Positions 15,547 through 24,212 of a stretch of DNA of 43,865 bases are shown piece after piece. The position numbers were made by a program, and so were the translations under genes. The stretch covers positions 1 to 43,865 of the forward strand of contig PXQH01000052.1 in assembly GCA_003022125.1 (NCBI GenBank), given 5' to 3'. The DNA comes from Cyanobacteria bacterium QS_8_64_29. GTDB lineage: Bacteria > Cyanobacteriota > Cyanobacteriia > Cyanobacteriales > Rubidibacteraceae. Position 1 is the first letter of the stretch, and each line of letters starts with the position of its first letter. The notes under the pieces are model-generated. The model had not been told where the DNA came from, did no database searches, and was given only the letters and a program-made list of their open reading frames with translations.

Positions 15547-16878
15547 TCATTTGCTCGAGTCAACAAAAATCGAATTAGCCAGGCTTAGAAAGTTTTTAGT
15601 GGCTTTGTTATTAGGTGACTTAAAAACGACTGGTTTCTGGGCATCTATTGATTTAACTGTCTCTGCATATCGCCCCATAACCCAATCTCGCCACTCTATA
15701 TCAAATTCCTCCAATTGTTCTCGCACTCTTTTGACGGAATTCTCGCCAGTTTCGCCTTGGAAAAGGCAATTGACGATGCACCCGTAAACCATCGGTGGTT
15801 CGCTAGTCTCATCTTCTTCTTGAAACTCTTCCGATGTAAGATAGCGAGTTCGAAGATCTTTGACGGCCTCTACGGCAAACTTTGAATCATCGATCACTGG
15901 AATCAAAATATCTGAAGCATGAGCGGCCATCTTGCCAAACGGTATCCACGATGGGGAGGCATCAATAAAGATGTAGTCGTAATGGCCGCAGGCTTCTTCT
16001 AGTAGGTCCTGTAGCGCTGTCATCTGCGCCGTACCCTCAGGTCCCCTGCGTTCAACTGATTTGATCGATTCATCTCCGGGTATGACATAGAGTTTATAAA
16101 TTTGGCTGGAGCCAAATAGCGCCTGTCCTGGCAACCGCGAACGTCTGACCTCAAACGATTGCTCCCGGATAAGATGGTCAGGTCGAACTTCCCCAACACC
16201 GGTGGCAGCGTCATCGAGCGCTTCTTGCATTGTGACAGGCGGAGTATAGTCCCACATCTGGGGGAAGCCTGTTAGCGTGTTTAGATCGCCTTGCAGGTCG
16301 AAGTTGACCAAAAGAACCTTGGCATCTTGCTCCTGGGCCAACGCTGCCCCTAAGTTAGCTGTCATGGTCGTTTTACCAACGCCTCCCTTTTTGGCCCAAA
16401 ACATGGCAGTTAGCGCTCGCCTGGGAGACTCAAGGCGAGCGCGTATCTCGCTCAAGATTTGCTCAATGTTGCTAGCAGATAAATTATAAAGCGGCGTTCT
16501 CAGAACGGAAATGGCGCCGTGCCGCTGCCATAGCTGCAGTTGCAGTCCATTAGTGGCGAGACCAAACTGGGCCGAAGACACCGCCATTTGCTCTCGAACT
16601 TCTTGAATGGCTTGGCCGATCAAGTTTTTATTGACCGACTTGTGCTCGACCACCAGTATGGGGTGCGAGAAACTATCTGATTTGCGATAGCATGCATAGT
16701 CGGGGATAATATTTTTCTTTTTGCTGTTATTGCGATTGCGAAATCCTTTGGATTTTGAGACTTCAGTCTTCTTGAAGCCCAATCCCTCATACAGAAGCGC
16801 TGACGTGAATAGTTTGTCTAGATCGGCTTCCGATGTTCCGACAGGGATTTCGTCAAATATAGCCTGCCAATCCACCAT
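15547..16878 (-). CDS. Fusion of a restriction-nuclease-like domain and a ParA-family ATPase
   Basis: A 443-residue protein. Residues about 15-135 look like the N-terminal nuclease domain of type I restriction HsdR proteins. They show IIPDYACYR (Asp60), PILVVEHK (Glu78, Lys80: a D-ExK pattern), a following Gln helix (QAIQEVREQM) and FGLATNGLQLQLW. Residues 155-430 are a ParA/MinD ATPase with the deviant Walker A KKGGVGKTT (Lys164 and Lys169), LLVNFDLQGDLN (Walker A', Asp194), and YDYIFIDASPS (Asp306). All visible catalytic residues of both domains are kept. The ParB-like gene follows directly. The gene is AT-richer than its neighbours and without HIP1 sites, so probably acquired. A plasmid-type partition ATPase with a DNA-binding nuclease fold, or a defence system, are both possible. 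Confidence 0.8.
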   Translation of the reverse strand: MVDWQAIFDEIPVGTSEADLDKLFTSALLYEGLGFKKTEVSKSKGFRNRNNSKKKNIIPDYACYRKSDSFSHPILVVEHKSVNKNLIGQAIQEVREQMAVSSAQFGLATNGLQLQLWQRHGAISVLRTPLYNLSASNIEQILSEIRARLESPRRALTAMFWAKKGGVGKTTMTANLGAALAQEQDAKVLLVNFDLQGDLNTLTGFPQMWDYTPPVTMQEALDDAATGVGEVRPDHLIREQSFEVRRSRLPGQALFGSSQIYKLYVIPGDESIKSVERRGPEGTAQMTALQDLLEEACGHYDYIFIDASPSWIPFGKMAAHASDILIPVIDDSKFAVEAVKDLRTRYLTSEEFQEEDETSEPPMVYGCIVNCLFQGETGENSVKRVREQLEEFDIEWRDWVMGRYAETVKSIDAQKPVVFKSPNNKATKNFLSLANSIFVDSSK

Positions 16879-17122
16879 AGTTGCTATTGGACTGCAAACG
16901 GTTGCACCCTAACGGCTCGAGCGCAAAAGTGGCATCCCATTGAAAGTCGCTAGCGCGGTAGCCAACTGATTGCCCGGATTTGCAAAGCAAGTTTAACTTT
17001 TTTGAACGGCTTGTTACGCTCTTTTGCAACTGCAGTCGCAGCTCCTCAAAATCCCACTACTGCGGCCGTTGAGGCGTGTTAGCATGCGCGGCTAGCCGCA
17101 AACGTTGTGGAGGAGGGGAACC
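16879..17122. other. Intergenic region between the ParA module and chlP
   Basis: These 244 bases separate divergent genes and must hold the promoters of both. I see no clear -35/-10 pair. A GGAGGAGGGG ribosome-binding site (17109-17118) belongs to chlP. No gene or repeat is supported. Confidence 0.5.
17109..17118 (+). promoter_or_regulatory. Strong ribosome-binding site of chlP
   Basis: GGAGGAGGGG ends 4 bases before the GTG at 17123. It would be inside the gene if the in-frame TTG at 17105 were the start, so it decides for GTG. Confidence 0.75.
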
Positions 17123-18343
17123 GTGGCGCTAAGGGTTGCCGTTGTGGGAGGCGGACCGGCGGGTGCCTCCGCAGCCGAGACACTGGCTGAGGCCGGCATT
17201 GAGACCTATCTTATCGAGCGCAAGCTCGACCACGCCAAGCCCTGCGGTGGGGCATTTCCGCTCTGCATGGTGGACGAGTTCGATCTGCCGCCCGAAATTA
17301 TCGATCGGCGGGTGCGCAAGATGAAAATGATCTCGCCCTCCAATACCGAGGTGGACATCCAGCTGGAGCGGGATAACGAGTACATCGCCATGTGCCGCCG
17401 CGAGGTGCTGGATGGCTTCATGCGTGATCGCGCCGCCGAAAAGGGCGCCCAGGTCATCAACGGCACGGTGCAAAAAATCGAGCTACCCCAAAGCCGGCGC
17501 GAGCCCCACGCCATCCACTACGCCGACCATAGCGACGGCAGCGCGGTGGGTCAGTCGCAGACGCTGCACGCCGATGTTGTCATTGGAGCCGATGGCGCCA
17601 ACTCCCGCGTGGCCAAGGCCATCAATGCCGGCGACTACAACTACGCCATCGCCTTTCAGGAGCGCGTGCGCCTCACCGACGAGCAAATGGCGCACTATGA
17701 AGACCGGGCCGAGATGTACGTCGGCGATGATGTCTCGCCCGATTTCTACGCCTGGGTCTTTCCCAAATACGACCACGTGGGCATTGGCACCGGCACCATG
17801 AAGGCCAACAAGGCCAACATCAAAAAGCTGCAAGCCGGCATCCGCGAGCGCTGCGCCCACCGCACCTCGGGGGGTGAGGTCATCAAGATTGAAGCCCATC
17901 CCATCCCCGAGCACCCACGGCCGCGGCGCGCGCTGGGGCGCGTGGCCCTAGTGGGCGATGCCGCCGGTACTGTGACCAAATCCTCGGGCGAGGGCATTTA
18001 CTTTGCGGCCAAATCGGCCCGCATGTGCGCCGAGACCATCGTCGAGCGCTCGCAAAACGGGCGCTATGTCCCCACCGAAGACGATCTCAAGCTCTACCTC
18101 CAGCGCTGGGACCAAAAGTACGGCATGACCTACCGGGTCATGGACCTCCTGCAGCGGGTATTCTACCGCTCCGACGCCACGCGCGAGGCCTTTGTCGAGA
18201 TGTGCGCTGACAAAGACGTGCAGAAAATGACCTTCGATAGCTACCTCTACAAGACCGTGGCGCCGGCCAACCCGCTGACGCAGATGAAGGTCACCGCCAA
18301 GACCCTGGGCAGCCTCATGCGGGGGAACGCGCTAGCCCCCTAG
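17123..18343 (+). CDS. chlP: Geranylgeranyl reductase
   Basis: A 406-residue flavoprotein that reduces the geranylgeranyl chain to phytyl, supplying chlorophyll a and tocopherol/phylloquinone synthesis at the thylakoid membrane. It starts (GTG) [20 protein letters not shown], an FAD-binding dinucleotide fold, followed by [18 protein letters not shown]. It goes on to [50 protein letters not shown] and the second FAD motif [20 protein letters not shown], with the reductase-specific C-terminus [17 protein letters not shown]. Length and sequence match the cyanobacterial type. A hairpin follows the stop codon. Confidence 0.97.
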   Translation: MALRVAVVGGGPAGASAAETLAEAGIETYLIERKLDHAKPCGGAFPLCMVDEFDLPPEIIDRRVRKMKMISPSNTEVDIQLERDNEYIAMCRREVLDGFMRDRAAEKGAQVINGTVQKIELPQSRREPHAIHYADHSDGSAVGQSQTLHADVVIGADGANSRVAKAINAGDYNYAIAFQERVRLTDEQMAHYEDRAEMYVGDDVSPDFYAWVFPKYDHVGIGTGTMKANKANIKKLQAGIRERCAHRTSGGEVIKIEAHPIPEHPRPRRALGRVALVGDAAGTVTKSSGEGIYFAAKSARMCAETIVERSQNGRYVPTEDDLKLYLQRWDQKYGMTYRVMDLLQRVFYRSDATREAFVEMCADKDVQKMTFDSYLYKTVAPANPLTQMKVTAKTLGSLMRGNALAP

Positions 18344-18350
18344 GCTGCCA

Positions 18351-18367
18351 ACCGTTCGGGAAACGGT
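18351..18367 (+). terminator. Possible terminator hairpin after chlP
   Basis: ACCGTT and AACGGT form a 6-bp stem around CGGGA, 8 bases after the chlP stop. A second weaker stem (TTCCC...GGGAA) follows. There is no T tract, so it may be a processing or weak terminator structure. Confidence 0.4.
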
Positions 18368-18461
18368 CGGCGTTCCCAGGCGCGGGAAGCGTCTGGGGAC
18401 TTTGCTGATGGCGCGTCCGATAGTGCTAGGTTGGCGATCGCCGCAAACGCGCGCACGCGCC

Positions 18462-19535
18462 ATGGCAGACCGCATCCTCGTGGGCTTATCGGGCGGGGTC
18501 GATAGTTCGGTAACCGCCGCCACGTTGCAGCAGCAAGGCTACGACGTCACCGGCGTCTCGCTCTGGTTGATGCAGGGTGGGGGCCAGTGCTGCTCGGAAG
18601 GCATTGTGGATGCCGCCGCCATCTGCGAGCAGCTGGGCATTGCCCACCACGTGGTCGATACGCGCGAGCTGTTTCGCGAGCATGTCATCGACCCGCTCGT
18701 GAGCGGCTACAGCACCGGCATCACGCCGCTGCCCTGCGCCCAGTGCAACCGCTCGGTCAAATTCGGCCCCATGCTGCGCTATGCGCGCGAGGTGCTGGGC
18801 ATCGAGCGCATCGCCACCGGGCATTACGCCCGCATCCGCTACGACGCCGGGCGTGATCGCTACCAACTGCTGCGCGCAGTGGACCAGCACAAAGATCAGT
18901 CCTACTTTCTGTACGGCCTGCCGCAAGAGCAGCTAGCCGCCATTGCGTTCCCGCTGGGGGAGCAAACTAAAGGCCAAACGCGCCAAATCGCGGCCCAGCT
19001 AGGGCTCAGAACGGCCGATAAGCCCGACAGCCAGGATTTGTGCGTTGCCGACAGTTACGGCTCGATGCAGGAATTTCTGGATGAGTACATTGCCCCGGTT
19101 GAGGGCGACATTGTCGATACCGCGGGCAACGTCCTGGGCAAGCACCAAGGCGTGCACCACTTCACCATCGGCCAGCGGCGCGGGTTAGGCATTGCGGCTG
19201 GCGAGCGCCTCTACGTCACGGCCCTGGATGCGAGCGCCAACCAGGTCGTCGTTGGCAACCGCCAGCACGCCACCAGCACTGAATGCACAGCCAGCGGTTT
19301 CAACTGGATCTCAATGCCCGAACCGAGCGCGCCGCTGCGAGCGCAAGTGCAGGTGCGCTCGCGCATGGCACCAGCGCCGGTCACGGCCGTGCCGTTAGGG
19401 GAAGGCCGGATGCGGCTGCTGTTTGACGAGCCCGAGTTCAGCATTACGCCGGGGCAAGCAGCCGTCCTCTACGACGGCGATTGCCTGCTGGGCGGGGGCA
19501 CCATCGAGCGCTCGCCGCCATCGGCAGGCGGGTAG
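18462..19535 (+). CDS. mnmA: tRNA-specific 2-thiouridylase
   Basis: A 357-residue ATP-dependent enzyme that makes 2-thiouridine at U34 of Lys, Glu and Gln tRNAs. The P-loop pyrophosphatase motif is [16 protein letters not shown] at the N-terminus. The catalytic cysteines are in [13 protein letters not shown] (about residue 100) and SQDLCVAD (about residue 200). [17 protein letters not shown] and [13 protein letters not shown] are also typical. The chain ends with the normal [24 protein letters not shown] 18462 gives the standard start; an in-frame ATG at 18402 is less likely. Its 3' end overlaps the opposite-strand methylase by 67 bases. Confidence 0.97.
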   Translation: MADRILVGLSGGVDSSVTAATLQQQGYDVTGVSLWLMQGGGQCCSEGIVDAAAICEQLGIAHHVVDTRELFREHVIDPLVSGYSTGITPLPCAQCNRSVKFGPMLRYAREVLGIERIATGHYARIRYDAGRDRYQLLRAVDQHKDQSYFLYGLPQEQLAAIAFPLGEQTKGQTRQIAAQLGLRTADKPDSQDLCVADSYGSMQEFLDEYIAPVEGDIVDTAGNVLGKHQGVHHFTIGQRRGLGIAAGERLYVTALDASANQVVVGNRQHATSTECTASGFNWISMPEPSAPLRAQVQVRSRMAPAPVTAVPLGEGRMRLLFDEPEFSITPGQAAVLYDGDCLLGGGTIERSPPSAGG

Positions 19536-20428
19536 TTGGCAATCAGCAGCTCGTTGATGGCCCCGCGGCGGTCGGGCTTGCTGTTGATGGCGCGCGTCGC
19601 CGCGACGCGCTCGATCCAGTAGCCCCGATAAGCCGCATCGAAAAACGCATCGTCGGGGTCGGCGTTGCGCGGATCGGCATTGCTCAGCAGCAGCTTGGCC
19701 CCCTTGGCATCTAGGCGGGCGAACCAATCGCGCAGCCGCAGCTGTTCGGCATCGTCGAAGGCGGCCGGGGCATAGGCATTGAAGCGGGCGGTTTTGCCGA
19801 TGGGGCGGTAGGGCGGGTCGAGATAGACCAGCGTCTGCCCGTCAATGGCAGGTTCGCAGTGGGTAAAGTCGCCCCACCCGATCCGCGCGCGCTGCAGCAG
19901 TTGGGCAACGGCCCGCAGGTTGGCCGCATCGCAGATGCGGGGGCGGGCGTAGCGCCCGAAGGGGACGTTGAACTCGCCGCGAGCGTTGACGCGAAAGAGG
20001 CCGTTAAAGCAGGTGCGGTTGAGAAAGATCAGCTGCGCGGCGCGCTCGATGCGATCAGCGCTGGTGGGCGAGGCGCGGTTAAAAGCGGCGCGCACTTGGT
20101 AAAAATAGGTCCGGCGCTCGGGCTCGGCGAGGCGCTCGTAGTGTGCCTGAATCTGGGCGAGGCGCTCGATAAGCGGCTCGACAGCCTCCCGGACGGCCGT
20201 GTAGGCCAGCGCTAGCTCGGCGCTGCGATCGGCGAGGAAAAACTCGGCAACAGGATAGTGCTGGGCGACGTGCAAAAAAACGGCCCCGCTGCCCACAAAC
20301 GGCTCGACGTAGCGCGCGATCGCGCCGTTGGCGAGCTCGGCCGGCAAGCGCCGGTCAATGTAGGCCAGCAACTGGCCCTTACCGCCCGCCCACTTCAAAA
20401 AGGGCTTGGCTGACTGGTAGGTTGGCAT
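19469..20428 (-). CDS. dam: Dam-type DNA adenine-N6 methyltransferase
   Basis: A 319-residue D12-class methylase, the family that methylates adenine in GATC. It shows [15 protein letters not shown] (SAM-binding motif X), the target region [16 protein letters not shown] (motif I), [18 protein letters not shown], and [12 protein letters not shown] (catalytic DPPY, motif IV). ELLIANY closes the conserved part; about 17 further residues run into the opposite strand of mnmA. No restriction gene is nearby, so it looks like an orphan methylase. HIP1 (GCGATCGC), abundant in this genome, contains GATC, so this enzyme would be expected to methylate HIP1 sites if it has Dam specificity. Specificity is inferred. 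Confidence 0.88.
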   Translation of the reverse strand: MPTYQSAKPFLKWAGGKGQLLAYIDRRLPAELANGAIARYVEPFVGSGAVFLHVAQHYPVAEFFLADRSAELALAYTAVREAVEPLIERLAQIQAHYERLAEPERRTYFYQVRAAFNRASPTSADRIERAAQLIFLNRTCFNGLFRVNARGEFNVPFGRYARPRICDAANLRAVAQLLQRARIGWGDFTHCEPAIDGQTLVYLDPPYRPIGKTARFNAYAPAAFDDAEQLRLRDWFARLDAKGAKLLLSNADPRNADPDDAFFDAAYRGYWIERVAATRAINSKPDRRGAINELLIANYPPADGGERSMVPPPSRQSPS

Positions 20429-20513
20429 CTCGAATGGGGGGGAGTGCAGGTCAGCAGGCCATTCGAGCTAGCGTTATTTACAGTAACGATCGCAGTATCG
20501 CTGCCACACCACT

Positions 20514-21176
20514 ATGGATGCTTCTGCCGCCACCACGCTGGACGAACGGCAAGCCCCCACCCCAGTCCCGCCGCCCGAGCAGCGGCCCTTTCCGTTTGAG
20601 GTCCCTACGCCAGCGGATGAAGCGGCCATCCGCAAGCAGCTCGGTGATCGCGGCATGCCGGGCAAAATCGGGGTCGCGCGGCGCTGCTGCTGGGGCTATC
20701 CCCAAGCAGTCGTCAACGCACCACTGTTGGTGGGGCCGCGGCTCTCGGTGGCCTCAACCCTGACCCGATTGACCTGCCCGCTGCTGGTGGCAGCCGTTAA
20801 CGAGCTGGAGCACGAGAAGCAAATCGAGCGCTACGACGAGCGCGTGCGCCGCGATCCCAAGCTGTGGCGCGAGCTGGAGGCCACGCACCGCTCGGCAGCC
20901 CGCGATCGCGTTGCCCTGCTGCCGGCCGAGTGGCGGCAGCGCCTGGAGCGCGATCCCCAACTGGCGCACTTTCGCTGGGTGCTCTACGAAACCGGCCTCT
21001 CCGGCATCTCCCGCACCGACCACATCAAGTGCCTGCACGCCCACCTGGCCGACTACCTGGGCCGCACCGATAACCCCATCGGCCGCAAGGTGGCCGCAAC
21101 GCTGCGCGCGCGCGGCATCCCACTGGAAGGGACGCGCGAGTGCTGGCGCTACTGCACCCCCGCCGAGGGCGTCTAA
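20514..21176 (+). CDS. DUF501-like conserved protein
   Basis: A 220-residue protein whose centre resembles the DUF501 family. GVARRCCWGYPQAVVNAPLL and RLTCPLLVAAVNELEHEKQI match the family's RRCxxGxPxVI and LTCPxLVxxVSxLE patterns. Further on are WRQRLERDPQLAHFRWVL and GISRTDHIKCLHAHLADYL, giving a His/Cys-containing C-terminal part. The function of the family is unknown. The N-terminus (first 35 residues) is Pro/Ala-rich and probably disordered. The stop overlaps the stop of the convergent lipoprotein gene. Confidence 0.75.
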   Translation: MDASAATTLDERQAPTPVPPPEQRPFPFEVPTPADEAAIRKQLGDRGMPGKIGVARRCCWGYPQAVVNAPLLVGPRLSVASTLTRLTCPLLVAAVNELEHEKQIERYDERVRRDPKLWRELEATHRSAARDRVALLPAEWRQRLERDPQLAHFRWVLYETGLSGISRTDHIKCLHAHLADYLGRTDNPIGRKVAATLRARGIPLEGTRECWRYCTPAEGV

Positions 21177-22474
21177 TCGCGGCCCGCCGGATCGAGCATG
21201 AGCTCCAAATGGGCCTGAGCGTCCGCCAGCGCCTCACCGGGCTCGGCCTGGCCCAGCAGCGAGGCTTCGATCGCGCGCCCAAAATGCTTGGAGATGCGCG
21301 CGTAGCCAGCGCGAATGGGCCGCGATCGCGCCCAGCCCATTTGCTGCAGAAAAATGTTCAGAACCGGGTTCTCGCGAACCACCTCGCGGTAAGCCTCGCT
21401 CTGCCGGGCAGTGGTAGTAACGGGCAAATAGCCCGTCTCGCGGGCCCACTCGATTTGAAATTCATCGCTAAGGACAAATTCTAAAAAGCGCAGGGCCGCT
21501 CGCTCGCGCTCGGGGGTGCTTTGGAAAGCAAACAGGTTCTCGCCCCCCACTACAGCTGCCTGCTGTTGGCGAGCCGGAAAGGGGAAAGCATCGTAATCAA
21601 CATCGCTCTGGCGCAACTGCCGCAGTGTCCACGGCCCGGTTACCTGCATGGCGGCCCGGCCGGTGAGGAAACCTTCCAACAAAAAGCCCCGGTTGGGCGG
21701 CGAGAGGGTCGCCCAGTCCTGCGCCACCAAATCGACCCCGAACTGCAGGGCCTCGGCAGTTCCCGGGTCGACCAGTTGCGGCTCGCCGTCGGCATCCACC
21801 AGCTCGCCGCCCGCTGCGTAGACAAACGGCAACCAGGCAAACACGGTCCACTCGTTTTGGCCCAGCGACAGCAACAGGCCGTACTGCTCTGGGGTACCAT
21901 CGCCGTCGCGATCGCGGGTGAGCCGGCGGGCCACCTGGCGCAGCTCCGCCCAGGTTTGGGGTGGCTGCTCGATCCCGGCCTGCTCGAACAAGCTGGGGCG
22001 ATAGAAAATCGCCGCATTGTTGGTGCCCAACGGCACAGACCAGCTGCGGCCGTCCAGTTGCATGGACTCCAGCAGGGCAGGCTCGATGCGCTCGCGCAGC
22101 CCAGTCCGCGCTAGCCACTCGTCCAGAGGCCGAATGGCCCCGAGCGCCACCAGCTGCCCCGTGATTTGCGGCGCGAACCACAGCAAATCGGGGGTAGCCT
22201 CGCCCACAATGGCAGTCAGGATTTTGGGCAGCTGGTCGCTGGGCTGGCCCAGATAGCGCGGCTCAACGCGGAGGTCGGGCTGCCGCCGGTTGAAGCGCTC
22301 GACCAACCGCTCGAACACTTCGCGATTGGCCGGCGGGTTGATGCCGTGCCACAGCCGCAGCGCGAGCTCGCCCTCGCGAGGGGCGCGGCTGTCGCTGCAA
22401 CTACCCAGCACCAGCATCAGGCTCGCAAGGGCGGCTAGCAGCAAGGGCTGCCAGCGCAGGGGGCGGGCTGGCAT
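21173..22474 (-). CDS. Extracellular solute-binding lipoprotein (sugar ABC type)
   Basis: A 433-residue periplasmic lipoprotein of the carbohydrate-binding (MalE/UgpB-like) family. The N-terminus has a hydrophobic core and a lipobox LVLGSCS (Cys about residue 26). Domain features include LRLWHGINPPANREVFERLV, PDLLWFAPQITGQLVALGAI, SWSVPLGTNNAAIFYRP, and a C-terminal part NPVLNIFLQQMGWARSRP. It is the last of a tight operon: a GT4 glycosyltransferase, an SRPBCC protein and this gene. Permease and ATPase genes are not present next to it. A sugar is the likely ligand; trehalose or glucosylglycerol would be plausible in a cyanobacterium, but this is a guess. Confidence 0.85.
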   Translation of the reverse strand: MPARPLRWQPLLLAALASLMLVLGSCSDSRAPREGELALRLWHGINPPANREVFERLVERFNRRQPDLRVEPRYLGQPSDQLPKILTAIVGEATPDLLWFAPQITGQLVALGAIRPLDEWLARTGLRERIEPALLESMQLDGRSWSVPLGTNNAAIFYRPSLFEQAGIEQPPQTWAELRQVARRLTRDRDGDGTPEQYGLLLSLGQNEWTVFAWLPFVYAAGGELVDADGEPQLVDPGTAEALQFGVDLVAQDWATLSPPNRGFLLEGFLTGRAAMQVTGPWTLRQLRQSDVDYDAFPFPARQQQAAVVGGENLFAFQSTPERERAALRFLEFVLSDEFQIEWARETGYLPVTTTARQSEAYREVVRENPVLNIFLQQMGWARSRPIRAGYARISKHFGRAIEASLLGQAEPGEALADAQAHLELMLDPAGRD

Positions 22475-22476
22475 GG

Positions 22477-23013
22477 CTATTGCGGCGCCCGTTCGCGTTG
22501 CTGCAGGTACTGGCGCACGCCCTGACTGACTTGTTCTAGGTTGTTGGCAATCTTTTGGCCCAGCAGGTCTTCCACAATGCGGGCGATGCGCCTGGCCAAA
22601 AACGGCGGGACGCCCTGGAGCTGCTTGGCATCGATGATAAACGCGCCCCGCGTCTCGATCCGGGTGGCGCCCCCGGCCTCCAAAAAGCGGTTGCAACCGG
22701 CACAATGCACAGCCTGGGTAAAGGCGTGGGTCTCAATGTGCCAATCGAGGGCCCAATCGTCGCTGCGCCAGGTGTCGTACTCGGTCCAGGCCAGCATGGC
22801 CTCGCTCAGAAACGCCTTGGCGACCCCCGGGATGTCGCCGCCGCCGTGCCACTCGCTGACGCAGTCAACGCGGCTGCCGGTTTGCTGGCGGGATTTGAGG
22901 TAAAAAGCGCGCATATCGGACAGGTAGGGGACGATCTGGGCGAACCGGTCCCGAAACGTGGTGTAGACCCGCTCGCGCGGGAACGGGATGCGCGTATCGG
23001 CAGCGATCTTCAT
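22477..23013 (-). CDS. SRPBCC-superfamily (START-like) protein
   Basis: A 178-residue soluble protein opening MKIAADTRIPFPRERVYTTFRDRFAQIVPYL. This is the first strand and helix of SRPBCC (Bet v 1/polyketide-cyclase-like) folds that bind small hydrophobic ligands. The last part is a long amphipathic helix (VPPFLARRIARIVEDLLGQK). A Cys pair in VHCAGCNRF around residue 105-108 is notable. It starts inside the end of the glycosyltransferase gene (ATGA overlap) and is followed 2 bases later by the lipoprotein gene. Cyanobacterial homologues are common but uncharacterised. The ligand is unknown. Confidence 0.7.
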   Translation of the reverse strand: MKIAADTRIPFPRERVYTTFRDRFAQIVPYLSDMRAFYLKSRQQTGSRVDCVSEWHGGGDIPGVAKAFLSEAMLAWTEYDTWRSDDWALDWHIETHAFTQAVHCAGCNRFLEAGGATRIETRGAFIIDAKQLQGVPPFLARRIARIVEDLLGQKIANNLEQVSQGVRQYLQQRERAPQ

Positions 23014-24125
23014 GGCGAGCTGGTAGTGCGTTCGGTCAGTTGGCGGAACCAAGCTTCAAAGCGATCACCGAGCGCCTCGCGCGAGTACTCGGCCTCGGCC
23101 TGCTGGCGGCAGGCGCGGCGATCAAGGTGCCCGAGCGCCTGGATGCCCTCGACGAGGCCGGCCACGCGATCGGGCTCGACCAGATACCCCGTCCGGCCGT
23201 GCCGCACGATCTCGCTGGGACCGCCGCGCCAGTAGGCAATGACGGGGACGCCGCAGGCCAGGGCTTCGATGGCAACGTTGCCAAAGGCCTCCAGCCAGCG
23301 CGGGGTGACCAGCAGCCCCTGGCAGCGGCGCAGTTGCGCCTGCAGGGCCTCGGTGGCCAAAAAGCCTCGGTACTCAAAGGGCGCATCCGGATACTGCCGG
23401 CAAACGCCCTGCCAGTAGGCTTCATCCTGAATCTTGCCCCAGATGCGCAGCGGCATGCCCGCCTGCTGGGCGGCTGCGATCGCGTCCTCCAGGCCTTTTT
23501 CGGGGGCGATGCGCCCCACCCACCCCAGGGCGGCATCCGGCTGGGCGCAGAAGCGGTATTGGGCCAGATCGATGCCGCTGCCCAGGCACCGGCAGTGCGC
23601 GGCAAAGGGGAACGTGGCGGCTTGGCTGGCCGTGTAAACGCCCACCGTTCCGGGAAAGCGCTCGGCCACCTGGGCGGCTACGGGATCGAGCGCGTTCTGC
23701 ATCGAGCCCATGCTGAGAAAGTGGGCAATGGAGCGCTGGAAAAACGGGGTGAGATAAAACGGCAGCCAGTCAAAGGCAAAGTTGACCAGCAGATCGCACG
23801 CCGGTTGCAGCGCGCGCGCCTGGGCCCACATGTTGCCCAGAACCGGGTTGGCGGGCATGCAGATGGCTGCGCCGCCATCGCGGGACTGGGCAGCGCTTTG
23901 CAGGTTGCCGCCCACTTCGCGCACCGGGATGCCGGCCAGCGCGGACCCGGCTGGTGCCACCACCTCCACTTGGTGGCCGCGGCGCAGCATCTCGGCGGCA
24001 ACGTCGCGGACGGTGAGCTCCACGCCGCCGCCATCGCCCGTTCCCAGCACGCCCACTGGCGTCGAGAGCAGCTCCAGCTTGAGAGAATCCGGCACGGCAG
24101 GGGCGATTGAGACCGCTTCGGGCAT
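23010..24125 (-). CDS. Family GT4 glycosyltransferase
   Basis: A 371-residue GT-B-fold enzyme. GTGDGGGVELTVRDVAAEML in the N-terminal half matches the donor/acceptor loop of GT4 enzymes, which use nucleotide sugars. The C-terminal half has the phosphate-binding GWVGRIAPEKGLEDAI and the ExxFGNVAIEALACGVPVIAY loop (E-x7-E) that holds the donor sugar. No membrane span is seen, so it is a cytosolic or peripheral enzyme. It is the first gene of a three-gene operon. Divergent from sppA with 87 bases between. Acceptor unknown. Confidence 0.88.
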   Translation of the reverse strand: MPEAVSIAPAVPDSLKLELLSTPVGVLGTGDGGGVELTVRDVAAEMLRRGHQVEVVAPAGSALAGIPVREVGGNLQSAAQSRDGGAAICMPANPVLGNMWAQARALQPACDLLVNFAFDWLPFYLTPFFQRSIAHFLSMGSMQNALDPVAAQVAERFPGTVGVYTASQAATFPFAAHCRCLGSGIDLAQYRFCAQPDAALGWVGRIAPEKGLEDAIAAAQQAGMPLRIWGKIQDEAYWQGVCRQYPDAPFEYRGFLATEALQAQLRRCQGLLVTPRWLEAFGNVAIEALACGVPVIAYWRGGPSEIVRHGRTGYLVEPDRVAGLVEGIQALGHLDRRACRQQAEAEYSREALGDRFEAWFRQLTERTTSSP

Positions 24126-24212
24126 TGTAGGGCCAAGGCCCTGGTGCGATACGCTGGGTAGGTTCGAGCCCCAGCCCAATGGGGCCGCTTAGTTCGCGCA
24201 TCGCAATCCCCC

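Noticed and set aside
23040-24110. A 356-codon plus-strand frame opposite the glycosyltransferase
   Set aside because: The minus strand carries the GT4 motifs; this one is a shadow.
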